From Clostridiales bacterium (GTDB taxonomy: Bacteria > Bacillota > Clostridia > Lachnospirales > Lachnospiraceae), in contig JAHAFI010000025.1 of NCBI GenBank assembly GCA_018374355.1, forward strand, positions 1-48,771: 48,771 bases of DNA. Direction: 5' to 3'. Positions 23,171-31,898 of the stretch are shown here, in pieces (position 1 is the first letter of the stretch; each line of letters opens with the position of its first letter). The position numbers and the translations under genes were made by a program. Below the pieces are notes generated by a model. It was not told the origin of the DNA. It saw nothing but the letters and a program-made list of their open reading frames with translations, and did not search any database.

Positions 23171-25793
23171 CTTTCCTTATCCCTTCCTTTTTCATAGAAA
23201 TAATCTGTTCTTTGATTTCTTCCGTCAGTTGCTCCGCAGTTTTTCCCTGTGGAACAATCGGTTGTCCATATATGATATGCAGGGGATATTTTTTGAAGGT
23301 TTTCCTGTTCATTATCCGAGGTACTTTTTTGTGGGGCGGAAATATCTTATATGCCCCTTCTATACATACCGGAATAATCTCTATTCCTGCCTCAATCGCA
23401 ATCTTTGCCGCTCCTTGCTTAAATGCTCCCATCTTTCCGCTTCTGCTTCTGGTTCCCTCCGGATGAATCAGCATCAGACAGTCATTCTGGCGCACATATG
23501 CAAGTGCACGCTCTGTTGCAGGTACTGCATTTCCTGTCCGGTCAACCGGAATACCTCCTAATGCAACAAATGCTTTCTTCATCCACCGGTTTTCCATCAG
23601 ATGCTGAGCCGCCATACAGCAGAAATGGTCCACTCTTCTGCCCTCAGCCGCCAGTGACGCAGCTACCCACAGTGCATCAAAATAACTTTCGTGATTTGGA
23701 CACAGAAGATATTTTTTACCTGTATCCATTCTCTCTCCATGAATAACCTTGAAATCCCACAAAAATGAAGATATTTTTCCGAATTTTTTTATCAGTTCCA
23801 CATCGGCCTTCGTTTTCTTCAACGGAAATTCTTCCACATTATATCCCCTGTTCTCTTCAAGTTTTTCATCCCCTTTATCATTTTTATTTTCCAATATCTG
23901 CAAGATATCTTCTCCGCTTCGAATATTCGGCAGATATTCTGCAATATCTATTCCTAACTGTTCTTCAAGCGCTACACACAGCTCAAATAAAGTCAGAGAA
24001 TCTAATCCAAGCTCCTCCCTCAGTAACATAGACAGTGAGATTTCCCCGTTTGAATTTCCGGCCAGTTTCTGAAGAATCTGTAAAACAGCAGCTTCCTCCG
24101 GCAATGCTTCGTCTGCAACTATATTTTTTGTATCTTCCTTTTCTCTTACCATTTCTTTTAACCGGTAACGTTTTATTTTTCCAACAGTTGTCATCGGAAT
24201 CTTATCAATCAGATGAATTTCTTCAATTTTATAAATGGAATAGTTTTCCAAGGATTTTTTCAACAGACGTTTCCTGCATTCTGTCCATTCGTCCTCCGAC
24301 AAATTTCCTTTTTCTACGAAAAGATGTACGGCATCATACCCGTCCTCTGTCGGCATCCCGCAGGCGGCAATCCCAATCCCCTCACATACATTTCCGTAAA
24401 ATGCATCAATATCCTCCGGCGATACTTTTTCACCATTATGTAAGATAATCGCCTCTTTGATCCGTCCCGTAATATAGAGCTGATTTTTATCATCTACATA
24501 TCCCAAATCTCCGGTTTTAAAATACCCATCTTCAAATGCTTCCTCCGTAAGTTTTTTCTCTCTGAAATATCCTTTCATGATAAGTTCCGATTTCACCTGA
24601 ACTTCACCGATGCCCTCTTTATCCGGATTTTGAATCCTGACAGTAATCTCCGTATGCCGTGTGATATCTCCCGCACTGTTTAACGGATATCTGTCATAAA
24701 TCCCGGTACAGGCAATCGGAGCATTTGTTTCCGTTGAAGCATACATATTTGCCCACTCAAGTCCCATATTTAGATAAAATTGTGCCGTTTCCTTTTTACA
24801 GACAGTTCCCATGACAGACAATCCGAATATTTCATTTCCGAATACCTGCCTGTAAATTCCGCGAAACAGTATTTTACCCGCCTTGATACCAAATCGTTTT
24901 CTCAAATATCCTGAAATACGCAGCAGACCATTTACCATGTGTTCCGCAAGTATACCTTTCTCACGGATGGCTTTCTGCATTTTTTCCGCAATCAGATCAT
25001 ATACCTTAGGAACCATTCCGAAATAATGAGGATTGTAGATCCGTAATCCCTGCTGCATTTTCGTAGCATTCACCTCCTCCAGTAATCCCATCTTACATCC
25101 GTTAAGCAGAAAAAACATCATAGAATCATAACCTGCAATATGGGTAATCGGAAGTACATTCAGATATTTCATACCATTCCTGATCCCAAAATCTTTTTTC
25201 AGGATATCCGCAGACAGGAGTATGGATTTATATGTAACCATTACCCCCTTCATTGCACTGGTCGTTCCGGAAGAATATAAAATAGCAATCACATCCGGGT
25301 CTTTGTCAATTGTTTCAGCCTTCCTCACTTTGCTCACACTCTGCGGAAACAGGGAAAGCGTTTTTCTTCCCTCTCCAACATCAAAAATCGGAATCGTTTT
25401 TCTAACCTTTTCTTCCAGAAGGGACAATTGTCTCCCTATGGTAAAAATCCCCCGCACATCTGCATTTTCCAATATCCGGTTTATCTCAGTATCCGGCAAT
25501 GATACATCAATCATCACCGCAGTCATATGTGCGTAGGCAAGCGCCAGACAAACAAACACCGTATTCGGCGTCACCGGGGCAATCACCGCAATTCTATCTC
25601 CGCCTGTTCCTCCGGCTTTTACAATCTCTTCTGTTATTTCTCCTATTTTTTCACGAACTTCCCTGCCGCACGTGGAATACATCTGGCCGTTGTTCCTTAT
25701 GTATGTAATCTCTTCCCTGTCTTCATTTTCAGTAAATCTGCGGTTCAGCCTTTCAACATACTCCTGATAACTATTTTGATTTTCCACGATCAA
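23148..25793 (-). CDS. Three-domain fusion: adenylate-forming / acyl carrier / PlsC
   Basis: An 881-residue protein. Domain 1 (about 1-550) is an adenylate-forming enzyme: P-loop SSGTTSAMKG (174-183), YASTETNAP, GDLGYVDDKNQLYITGR and the lysine in TTVGKIKRYR. Domain 2 (about 565-640) is an acyl carrier with the phosphopantetheine serine S599 in LGLDSLTLFEL. Domain 3 (about 680-860) is a PlsC acyltransferase with NHESYFD (H701, D706), IPVDRTG and HPEGTR (777-782). The start is a TTG at 25793 with GGAGG upstream. One chain could therefore activate an acyl group, hold it as a thioester and transfer it. It resembles bacterial Aas but with reversed domain order and a built-in carrier. Confidence 0.9.
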   Translation of the reverse strand: MIVENQNSYQEYVERLNRRFTENEDREEITYIRNNGQMYSTCGREVREKIGEITEEIVKAGGTGGDRIAVIAPVTPNTVFVCLALAYAHMTAVMIDVSLPDTEINRILENADVRGIFTIGRQLSLLEEKVRKTIPIFDVGEGRKTLSLFPQSVSKVRKAETIDKDPDVIAILYSSGTTSAMKGVMVTYKSILLSADILKKDFGIRNGMKYLNVLPITHIAGYDSMMFFLLNGCKMGLLEEVNATKMQQGLRIYNPHYFGMVPKVYDLIAEKMQKAIREKGILAEHMVNGLLRISGYLRKRFGIKAGKILFRGIYRQVFGNEIFGLSVMGTVCKKETAQFYLNMGLEWANMYASTETNAPIACTGIYDRYPLNSAGDITRHTEITVRIQNPDKEGIGEVQVKSELIMKGYFREKKLTEEAFEDGYFKTGDLGYVDDKNQLYITGRIKEAIILHNGEKVSPEDIDAFYGNVCEGIGIAACGMPTEDGYDAVHLFVEKGNLSEDEWTECRKRLLKKSLENYSIYKIEEIHLIDKIPMTTVGKIKRYRLKEMVREKEDTKNIVADEALPEEAAVLQILQKLAGNSNGEISLSMLLREELGLDSLTLFELCVALEEQLGIDIAEYLPNIRSGEDILQILENKNDKGDEKLEENRGYNVEEFPLKKTKADVELIKKFGKISSFLWDFKVIHGERMDTGKKYLLCPNHESYFDALWVAASLAAEGRRVDHFCCMAAQHLMENRWMKKAFVALGGIPVDRTGNAVPATERALAYVRQNDCLMLIHPEGTRSRSGKMGAFKQGAAKIAIEAGIEIIPVCIEGAYKIFPPHKKVPRIMNRKTFKKYPLHIIYGQPIVPQGKTAEQLTEEIKEQIISMKKEGIRKDENRSGC

Positions 25794-25808
25794 TTTTCCC
25801 CTCCACTA

Positions 25809-26411
25809 TCAGTCATCCCTCCTACTAACAAAAAAGAAAATATCCTCAAACTTCCCAATCCGTACCGCATCCAACTCCCGGCATTCCTTATTCCAGACCG
25901 CCGGATAACACAAGATTTTTATTTTATCTTTCAGCGGAAGCAGATTTTCCGGTTTATCATCTACCAGCAGATGGATTCCTTTCTGCATACAGATTTCATA
26001 TTTTTCTTCAGAGCTTCCCTTCTCCGAGCAGAAAATAAGTTCATCATAATAAAAATGATTCTTTTTCAGCCAGTATCTCAGCATCTGACGAAATAATTTT
26101 CCGGTAATCCCTTTTTCTGTGGTATGTGCCCTTCCGGTGATAATGGTGATATGATGCCCTTTCTCATGCAATTTTTTCACTGTTTCTGCCGCATTTGTTG
26201 TCATTGGTTCCCAAAGACAATATCTCCAGATATATTTTTTCCAGAACCTTTCCCTTTCCTCATGGGTGCATTCATAAATATCTTCCACATCATACCCTGC
26301 CGGATTTTTCTTTTTCCTCCCAAGCCTCTCCTCAAAATACTTCTTTCCGCAGTTCAACTGATAAGTTTCCATATCTACCAAAACACCATCTACATCAATT
26401 CCTATATTCAT
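25809..26411 (-). CDS. HAD-family phosphatase-like protein, copy 2
   Basis: A 200-residue paralogue of the HAD protein at 22538-23170. Motif I is GIDVDGVLVD (two Asp in the first ten residues), the motif II threonine lies in TIITGRAHT, and motif IV is LVDDKPEN. The ATG at 26411 forms a TGATG stop-start junction with the upstream four-domain gene, ensuring coupled translation; a GTG one codon earlier is possible. The family includes small-molecule and nucleotide phosphatases. Given its neighbour, a phosphatidate- or glycerol-phosphate-like substrate is a reasonable guess, not shown by sequence. Confidence 0.8.
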   Translation of the reverse strand: MNIGIDVDGVLVDMETYQLNCGKKYFEERLGRKKKNPAGYDVEDIYECTHEERERFWKKYIWRYCLWEPMTTNAAETVKKLHEKGHHITIITGRAHTTEKGITGKLFRQMLRYWLKKNHFYYDELIFCSEKGSSEEKYEICMQKGIHLLVDDKPENLLPLKDKIKILCYPAVWNKECRELDAVRIGKFEDIFFFVSRRDD

Positions 26412-29400
26412 CACATTTCCTCTATTCGTTTACGCAGCATATGCATCATTTCATCGGCATCTTTTTCCCGCGGATCTATCGTCTCACCAAACTTAATTCT
26501 TAACTGATATTTCCGGCGGTTTTTCCAGTCATAAAGTCTGGGTTTTTCTATGTGTCTGGGAAAAATTTCAAATGCCCCTTCTATTTTTACAGGTAATATC
26601 TTCTTTCCTGAATTTTCTGCAATCAAACCTGCTCCCGGCTTAAATGGAAGCATACTTCCGTCTCTGGATCTTGCTCCTTCCGGGAACAAAATGACATTTT
26701 TCCCGTCTTTTAATAATTCTTCCGTACGCCGGATAACCGGAATAGTATTTCCTTCCCGGTCTACAGGAATTCCGCCTAAGACTTTAAAAATTCTCTTCGA
26801 AAATTTCCCTTCCATCGTATGTTTTGCTGCCAAACAGCATATATTCTCCAATTCAAGCGAATTTTCCGGCATAGCTGCCAGAATCCAGATAGGATCAGCA
26901 TAAGAAATATGATTGCAGCAAATCAGATAGTTTTCTCCTTCCGGAATATGTTCCGTTCCTTCCACATGAATGTCATAGATTAGTTTTGACATTCTTATCA
27001 GGTGCCGCAGACTTTTCCTGTCTTTTTCAGAGCAGGGAAGGGGATAGTCCATCAGACTTCTATTCTGTATTTCCGTCCTCCCGGCTTGATTTTTGAGTAA
27101 TTCTTCCAGATCCCGATAGGTTATGACCTTTTCCATTTCCTCTGCAATGGAAATGTGATAGTGTTCTTCCAGTATACACACCATCTCAAACATATTTAGG
27201 GAATCCATTCCAAGCTCTTCCCGCAATCTACTGTCTTCCCTGATTTCTACTTCCGGACAATAGTTTTGGACAATCTGATATAAGTTCCAGTCTTTATCTG
27301 TAGGTTTTAAAATATCTGTCGATTCAACAATACTGTCACTGATTCTTTCCGCTTCTTTTCCGAATGCCACTGCCTGATAAAGTTTTTCAGTCAAGCTTTC
27401 CTTTGTCTCACCTTTCGGCGAAATTTGCTTCATAAATTCTATTTGCAGTTTATAACGTTTTCCCCTTGCAATATCCATCCATTTCGGATATCTTCTCATG
27501 TACGGGAAAATATCATATGCCCCGGTGATTCGTACAGGAATTATCGGATAACCGGTTCCTAATGCAATGATTGCCGCTCCCTTTTTAAAATTTCCAATTT
27601 TTCCATCTCGAGTACGAGTTCCTTCCGGATGAATTAAAAGACAGTTTTTTTCTGTTTTCAAACTATCTCTGCACCTTTGTATTGCCGGAAGCGTATTCCC
27701 CGTACGATTCACAGGTACTCCGCCCAGCATCGTCATCCAGAAATGAGAAAAACGCGATTGCAAATGTTCCTGCTTTGCCATGCAGCATATCTTGTCCGCA
27801 CCCGGAAAATGATTTTTCAAGGCGCTCCATACCCACAGTCCGTCCAAATGACTCTGATGGTTTGGACACAAAATATATTTTCCTGATTCCGGAATATTTT
27901 CAAGTCCTCTTACCTCTATCTTCCATACAACAGACAATAATTTTCTAAGCACCCAAAATACAGCTTTATGATACCACTTGCATTTTTCCGGAAAATCCTT
28001 TGTTCGATATTCGGTTTCATCCTCGTGGATTTTCTCTGTCTGTTCCCATTCCGTATTTTCTTGTTTTGCCAATTCTTTTAGCAAATACCTTCTGACCTTT
28101 CCCACCGATGTCACAGGAATCTTTTCCACAAACTTAATATGACTGATCTGGTAGTTTCCACCAGTTGAAGCGGAATGCGTCTGAATCTTGTTTCGTATTT
28201 CATCTTCTGTCAATATACATAACTCACTACGTTCCACAAACAGCCATATTTCATCATAATTCTGTCCCTTTTTCCGTATTCCGCAGCTTGCCGCCACACA
28301 ATTTTCCGGCAGAATCTTCTGATAAACAGCATCTATATCAACAGGTGATACCTTCTTTCCATTATGGAGGAGAATCGCTTCTTTTATTCTTCCGGTAATA
28401 TAAAGATTTCCTTTTCGGTCAATGTATCCGTAATCTCCTGTTTTAAAATATTCTCCGTCAAAAGCTTCTTTCGTAAGCTCAGGCTCCCGAAAATATCCTT
28501 TCATCAGCATTTTGGAATATACCTGAATTTCTCCGATGCCTTTCTCATCCGGATTTTTAACTCTGACGCTGATTCGCTTGTCCCTTCGGACGTTTCCCAC
28601 AGTCCCTACCGGATAACGATCATGAATGCCCGTAGCTGCTATGGGAACTCCCGCTTCTGTCGCAGCATATAAATTTGCCCACTCGATTCCCATATTGATA
28701 AAAAATTTAGCTGTACTTTCTTTACATGGTGCGGCCCCCGTCCCAAGCCCAAAAATATTTTTTCCAAAAACCTTTTCGAGAACGGGAGCAAATAGTTTTC
28801 TGCCGATTTTCAGCCCGAATCTTTTTCTTAAAAATCCGCTGAAAGCCAGCCCTCTGTTAAATACAAACTCTGCTGCTTTTCCTTTTTCCGCTGCAGCCTT
28901 CCGAATTTTCTGTTCCATTACCTCATAAACCTTAGGAACCATTGCAAAATAGCTCGGCTGGAAATCCAACAATCCTTTCTGCAGTTTCGATGCATTCACC
29001 TCTTCAATCATGCCAATTTCGCATCCCGTTAAAAAATAAGTCATTGCTCCGGTAAATCCTGCAATATGATTAAACGGGAGAACCAGCAAATAAGTCATAT
29101 CAGAAGTCAAACCTGCCAAATCCGCAAAGATATCTCTCGCTTCAAATACAGAATCGTATGTAATCATGATTCCTTTCATCATACTTGTAGTTCCTGAGGA
29201 AAAGAGTATGGAAATTACATCTTCATCCGGATCCGGTGTCCTTTCTTTCTTCACATCCCTGCTATACCTTTCAAATACCGGATAACCAAAATCCGATTCC
29301 TCTATATCGCAGATAGGGATCGTTCCATACCTTTCTGCCGGAAAAACCTGCAGAAGACTCTTTGTTGTCAAAACAGCTCGCACATCCGCATCATCTGCCA

Positions 29401-29710
29401 GTCTCCGAACCTCTTCTTCTGGAAGAGACGCGTCAATCAAAACACTGGTAAACTGCCAGTATGCCGCTGCCAGCCCAGCAATGATTCCATAAGGGGAATG
29501 AGGAGTCAATATCACAATTCTGTCTCCTGCCCTCAGTCCATACTGCCGGAAAATATTATGAAAATCCAAGATCTTTTTATAAATTTCTCCAAATGACAAT
29601 TTATATCTGCTATTGTCCTTTCTCATATAGGTAATTGCCGTTTTTTCCTTGTATTTCTCACAAATCTCTCTGATTTTTTCCTGAAAAAAATGATATCCCA
29701 TTACATCCAT
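26411..29710 (-). CDS. Four-domain fusion: adenylate-forming / PlsC / acyl carrier / PlsC
   Basis: About 1100 residues from the start proposed at 29710; a start three codons later is equally possible, while upstream in-frame ATGs lie inside a terminator hairpin. In numbering from the longest frame (M1 at 29791): adenylate-forming domain 30-575 (P-loop SSGTTSMMKG 198-207, GDYGYIDRKGNLYITGR, lysine in TSVGKVRRYL); PlsC-1 605-800 (NHQSHLD with H645/D650, HPEGTR 721-726); acyl carrier 815-900 (S864 in LGMDSLNMFEM); PlsC-2 925-1115 (NHISYAD with H961/D966, FPEGAR 1036-1041). Two acyltransferases in one chain could acylate both positions of a glycerol-phosphate backbone. No membrane helix is obvious. 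I know of no characterised protein with this order. Confidence 0.9.
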   Translation of the reverse strand: MDVMGYHFFQEKIREICEKYKEKTAITYMRKDNSRYKLSFGEIYKKILDFHNIFRQYGLRAGDRIVILTPHSPYGIIAGLAAAYWQFTSVLIDASLPEEEVRRLADDADVRAVLTTKSLLQVFPAERYGTIPICDIEESDFGYPVFERYSRDVKKERTPDPDEDVISILFSSGTTSMMKGIMITYDSVFEARDIFADLAGLTSDMTYLLVLPFNHIAGFTGAMTYFLTGCEIGMIEEVNASKLQKGLLDFQPSYFAMVPKVYEVMEQKIRKAAAEKGKAAEFVFNRGLAFSGFLRKRFGLKIGRKLFAPVLEKVFGKNIFGLGTGAAPCKESTAKFFINMGIEWANLYAATEAGVPIAATGIHDRYPVGTVGNVRRDKRISVRVKNPDEKGIGEIQVYSKMLMKGYFREPELTKEAFDGEYFKTGDYGYIDRKGNLYITGRIKEAILLHNGKKVSPVDIDAVYQKILPENCVAASCGIRKKGQNYDEIWLFVERSELCILTEDEIRNKIQTHSASTGGNYQISHIKFVEKIPVTSVGKVRRYLLKELAKQENTEWEQTEKIHEDETEYRTKDFPEKCKWYHKAVFWVLRKLLSVVWKIEVRGLENIPESGKYILCPNHQSHLDGLWVWSALKNHFPGADKICCMAKQEHLQSRFSHFWMTMLGGVPVNRTGNTLPAIQRCRDSLKTEKNCLLIHPEGTRTRDGKIGNFKKGAAIIALGTGYPIIPVRITGAYDIFPYMRRYPKWMDIARGKRYKLQIEFMKQISPKGETKESLTEKLYQAVAFGKEAERISDSIVESTDILKPTDKDWNLYQIVQNYCPEVEIREDSRLREELGMDSLNMFEMVCILEEHYHISIAEEMEKVITYRDLEELLKNQAGRTEIQNRSLMDYPLPCSEKDRKSLRHLIRMSKLIYDIHVEGTEHIPEGENYLICCNHISYADPIWILAAMPENSLELENICCLAAKHTMEGKFSKRIFKVLGGIPVDREGNTIPVIRRTEELLKDGKNVILFPEGARSRDGSMLPFKPGAGLIAENSGKKILPVKIEGAFEIFPRHIEKPRLYDWKNRRKYQLRIKFGETIDPREKDADEMMHMLRKRIEEM

Positions 29711-29761
29711 GCTTTTATCCAAACCCTTCCAACTAGAAATATTTGAACACAATTCTATCAT

Positions 29762-29807
29762 AAAAAAACTGCAGTCCATGTATAACCTCATGGACTGCAG
29801 TTTTTTT
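29762..29807. terminator. Perfect 19-bp terminator between regulators and lipid operon
   Basis: AAAAAAACTGCAGTCCATG and its exact complement flank an eight-base loop, giving seven T on either strand. It lies between the sensor-kinase gene and the four-domain gene, so either the lipid operon has its own promoter in the 50 bases that follow or its transcription depends on read-through. Confidence 0.9.
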
Positions 29808-29823
29808 GTAATACTCTGCAGTG

Positions 29824-30579
29824 TTATGTGAGCTCCACAGGGAACTGAAGCCTTTGCCTGACACAGTGTTTTTCTGCATCATAGGTAAAATCTTTTGTTC
29901 CGTGATAATTTTTTACAATCTGTTCAATGATCTGCGTCCCGATTCCGTGTTCGCTCTTTTTCTTCTTCCGGGTACGAAAAGTAATAATTTCTCCAGATGC
30001 AACACTATTTTCAGTTAAAATGCAGATTTTTCCTTCCTTCTTCTCCATTGTAAAATGAATTCTCTTTTCTACATATCCTTTTGCCGAAGGATCACTGGGA
30101 ATCCGTTCATTGGCTTCTATGGCATTGTCCAGAAGATTGTAGATGAGACCTACCTTGTCGAACTCCTGAAAAATATCATAATCCTCCTGTTCTACATGGA
30201 TTTTTATAGGAATTCCCTTTTCCTCACAACGCCTCTGTTCTGTCACCACGATTGCATTAATAATTTCATCCATGCAGTATTTCTGACTTTTGGATTTTTG
30301 AACCTTTAGCTTTAATTCCTCTATACATTCACGCATCTGGACATTCTGCTGATCCTGCCGTAAAAGAAACTCCAAAGTCTGTACGTGTTTCGCCAAATCA
30401 TGCCGAAACTTTCGAGCCAAATCTATCTGGTTTTGAAGGGTATCATACAGCTCACGCATAACCGCAATATTATTCTGCAGAATCTCGTTTTCCTTCCTGT
30501 GAAGCCACAGATAAAAGCTTGCGATTCCTATGGTAGCGGATATAATCAAAAAGCATATGATTATATTTCCTGTATTCAT
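29824..30579 (-). CDS. GHKL histidine kinase, catalytic partner with one membrane helix
   Basis: A 251-residue AgrC-like kinase reduced to one N-terminal helix (about 5-26), a coiled stretch, the phospho-acceptor H60 in KFRHDLAKH, the N-box NLLDNAIEA (N152) and the G-box EHGIGTQII (G212, G214). All kinase landmarks are present but there is no sensor domain. Its start overlaps the stop of the multi-pass partner gene (ATGA), so the two are translated together. The pair probably works as a heteromeric sensor for the LytTR regulator encoded first. Confidence 0.88.
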   Translation of the reverse strand: MNTGNIIICFLIISATIGIASFYLWLHRKENEILQNNIAVMRELYDTLQNQIDLARKFRHDLAKHVQTLEFLLRQDQQNVQMRECIEELKLKVQKSKSQKYCMDEIINAIVVTEQRRCEEKGIPIKIHVEQEDYDIFQEFDKVGLIYNLLDNAIEANERIPSDPSAKGYVEKRIHFTMEKKEGKICILTENSVASGEIITFRTRKKKKSEHGIGTQIIEQIVKNYHGTKDFTYDAEKHCVRQRLQFPVELT

Positions 30580-31868
30580 TTCTTTTTCTCCCCCTTTTGC
30601 AGCATAATAACAACATTCTCTTTTTCTCCAGTATTCTCCTGCCGAAAAATACCCTTGTATTTCTTACAGCATCTCTTCCATATGTCTTTAGGAATACTGA
30701 CTCTGTCACTTCGGAAAGAGCACTCTATGAAAAACTGATTTTTAACGGAATAGATATGAAGCCGTACAAATCGTTTTTCTTCCTGTGTATCTTTCTGATT
30801 TTCTTTAACAACATACTCCATCAGTTGAATCAGAAGCTGCAGCAGATCCTGTTCTTCCAAACCGTCCTTGCTCTGCACTTCTACAGCAAAATCTGTCTGT
30901 ATCCGATGTCTTCTGCAGACTTCCTCCTGATAACAGAAAAATGCGTCCAACAGCCGGTCAGCACAGTAATGTTTCATTCCCATATTCTGATACGCAGATT
31001 TTAACTGATTGGCATATTCCATAATCTGTTCATTTGCCATATCACTCTTCGCACTCAGCACTGCCTCCCGCTGTATATCCAGTGCCGCTATGATATTCTC
31101 CACCTCTTCCGAGCGATGCTGAATTAACTGGTAATGGAACTCCAAAAGCTGTTTCTGCTGCTTCAGTATGCTGCGCCGTATTCCTCTGTATTTTTGATAG
31201 CAGTAAAACAGATACAGTTCTGCTGCCATAAGATGAATCAAGCCGTGTCTGAGATTATCCTCCAGCGCACCATCCGTATTTCCAATTGTCACATTCACAC
31301 AGGACAACACATATATCAAAAATACACTATAGCCGATTGTTTTCCCTTTAATATCTACCGTTTGAAATTTCTTTAATAAAGGGGACAACAGATAAAAAAG
31401 AAGACTGCATTGGATAACTGTAAAAACTAAGTACCAGATATCTGACACCGAAACAGGCACCAAAATCGCCAGTATATCCTTTCTTCCCTGCATCCAGTTC
31501 ACCAAAATAATGGGGAAGAAATTAAACGAGCTCAGCAAATCCCCCATCACAGATGCCAGCACATGTTTGCTTAAATTTCCCTTCAGACAGCGATTCATTG
31601 CGAAAAACATGAAAAAAGACGAATTCAGTGCAATTACTCCGTAAAAGCCCCTGTACCAGCTCAATTTATACCCATAGTACTCCATATATATCGACATAAA
31701 ATTGTTCACAATTATCAGTTTAATAATCAGGGAAAAGATCAGCAGCCATGGTGATTTTTTCAAACCACACATTTTGATCAGTCCCAACGCGTAAACAAAC
31801 AGGGTACCCAACTGCCAGATCAGAAACCTCATTGCTATAGATACCGCTTCACACACTTCCGGATTCAT
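30576..31868 (-). CDS. Multi-pass sensor protein with degenerate GHKL kinase domain
   Basis: A 430-residue protein with about seven membrane helices (residues 1-235), like the sensor part of AgrC-type peptide receptors, then a coiled stretch and a cytosolic domain. In the position of the phospho-acceptor box it has DIQREAV instead of a FRHD-type sequence, and no N-box or glycine-rich G-box is visible, so it should lack kinase activity. It lies 30 bases after the response-regulator gene and overlaps the short active kinase gene by four bases. I infer that it senses and the partner phosphorylates. No AgrB or AgrD-like gene is present nearby, so the signal is unknown. Confidence 0.75.
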   Translation of the reverse strand: MNPEVCEAVSIAMRFLIWQLGTLFVYALGLIKMCGLKKSPWLLIFSLIIKLIIVNNFMSIYMEYYGYKLSWYRGFYGVIALNSSFFMFFAMNRCLKGNLSKHVLASVMGDLLSSFNFFPIILVNWMQGRKDILAILVPVSVSDIWYLVFTVIQCSLLFYLLSPLLKKFQTVDIKGKTIGYSVFLIYVLSCVNVTIGNTDGALEDNLRHGLIHLMAAELYLFYCYQKYRGIRRSILKQQKQLLEFHYQLIQHRSEEVENIIAALDIQREAVLSAKSDMANEQIMEYANQLKSAYQNMGMKHYCADRLLDAFFCYQEEVCRRHRIQTDFAVEVQSKDGLEEQDLLQLLIQLMEYVVKENQKDTQEEKRFVRLHIYSVKNQFFIECSFRSDRVSIPKDIWKRCCKKYKGIFRQENTGEKENVVIMLQKGEKKK

Positions 31869-31898
31869 ATACGAAACCTCCTTCTATATACACAGTGG

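Noticed and set aside
19398..29710. Non-ribosomal peptide or polyketide cluster
   Set aside because: Adenylation and carrier domains are present, but no condensation, ketosynthase or thioesterase motif was seen. PlsC domains take their place, pointing to lipid chemistry.
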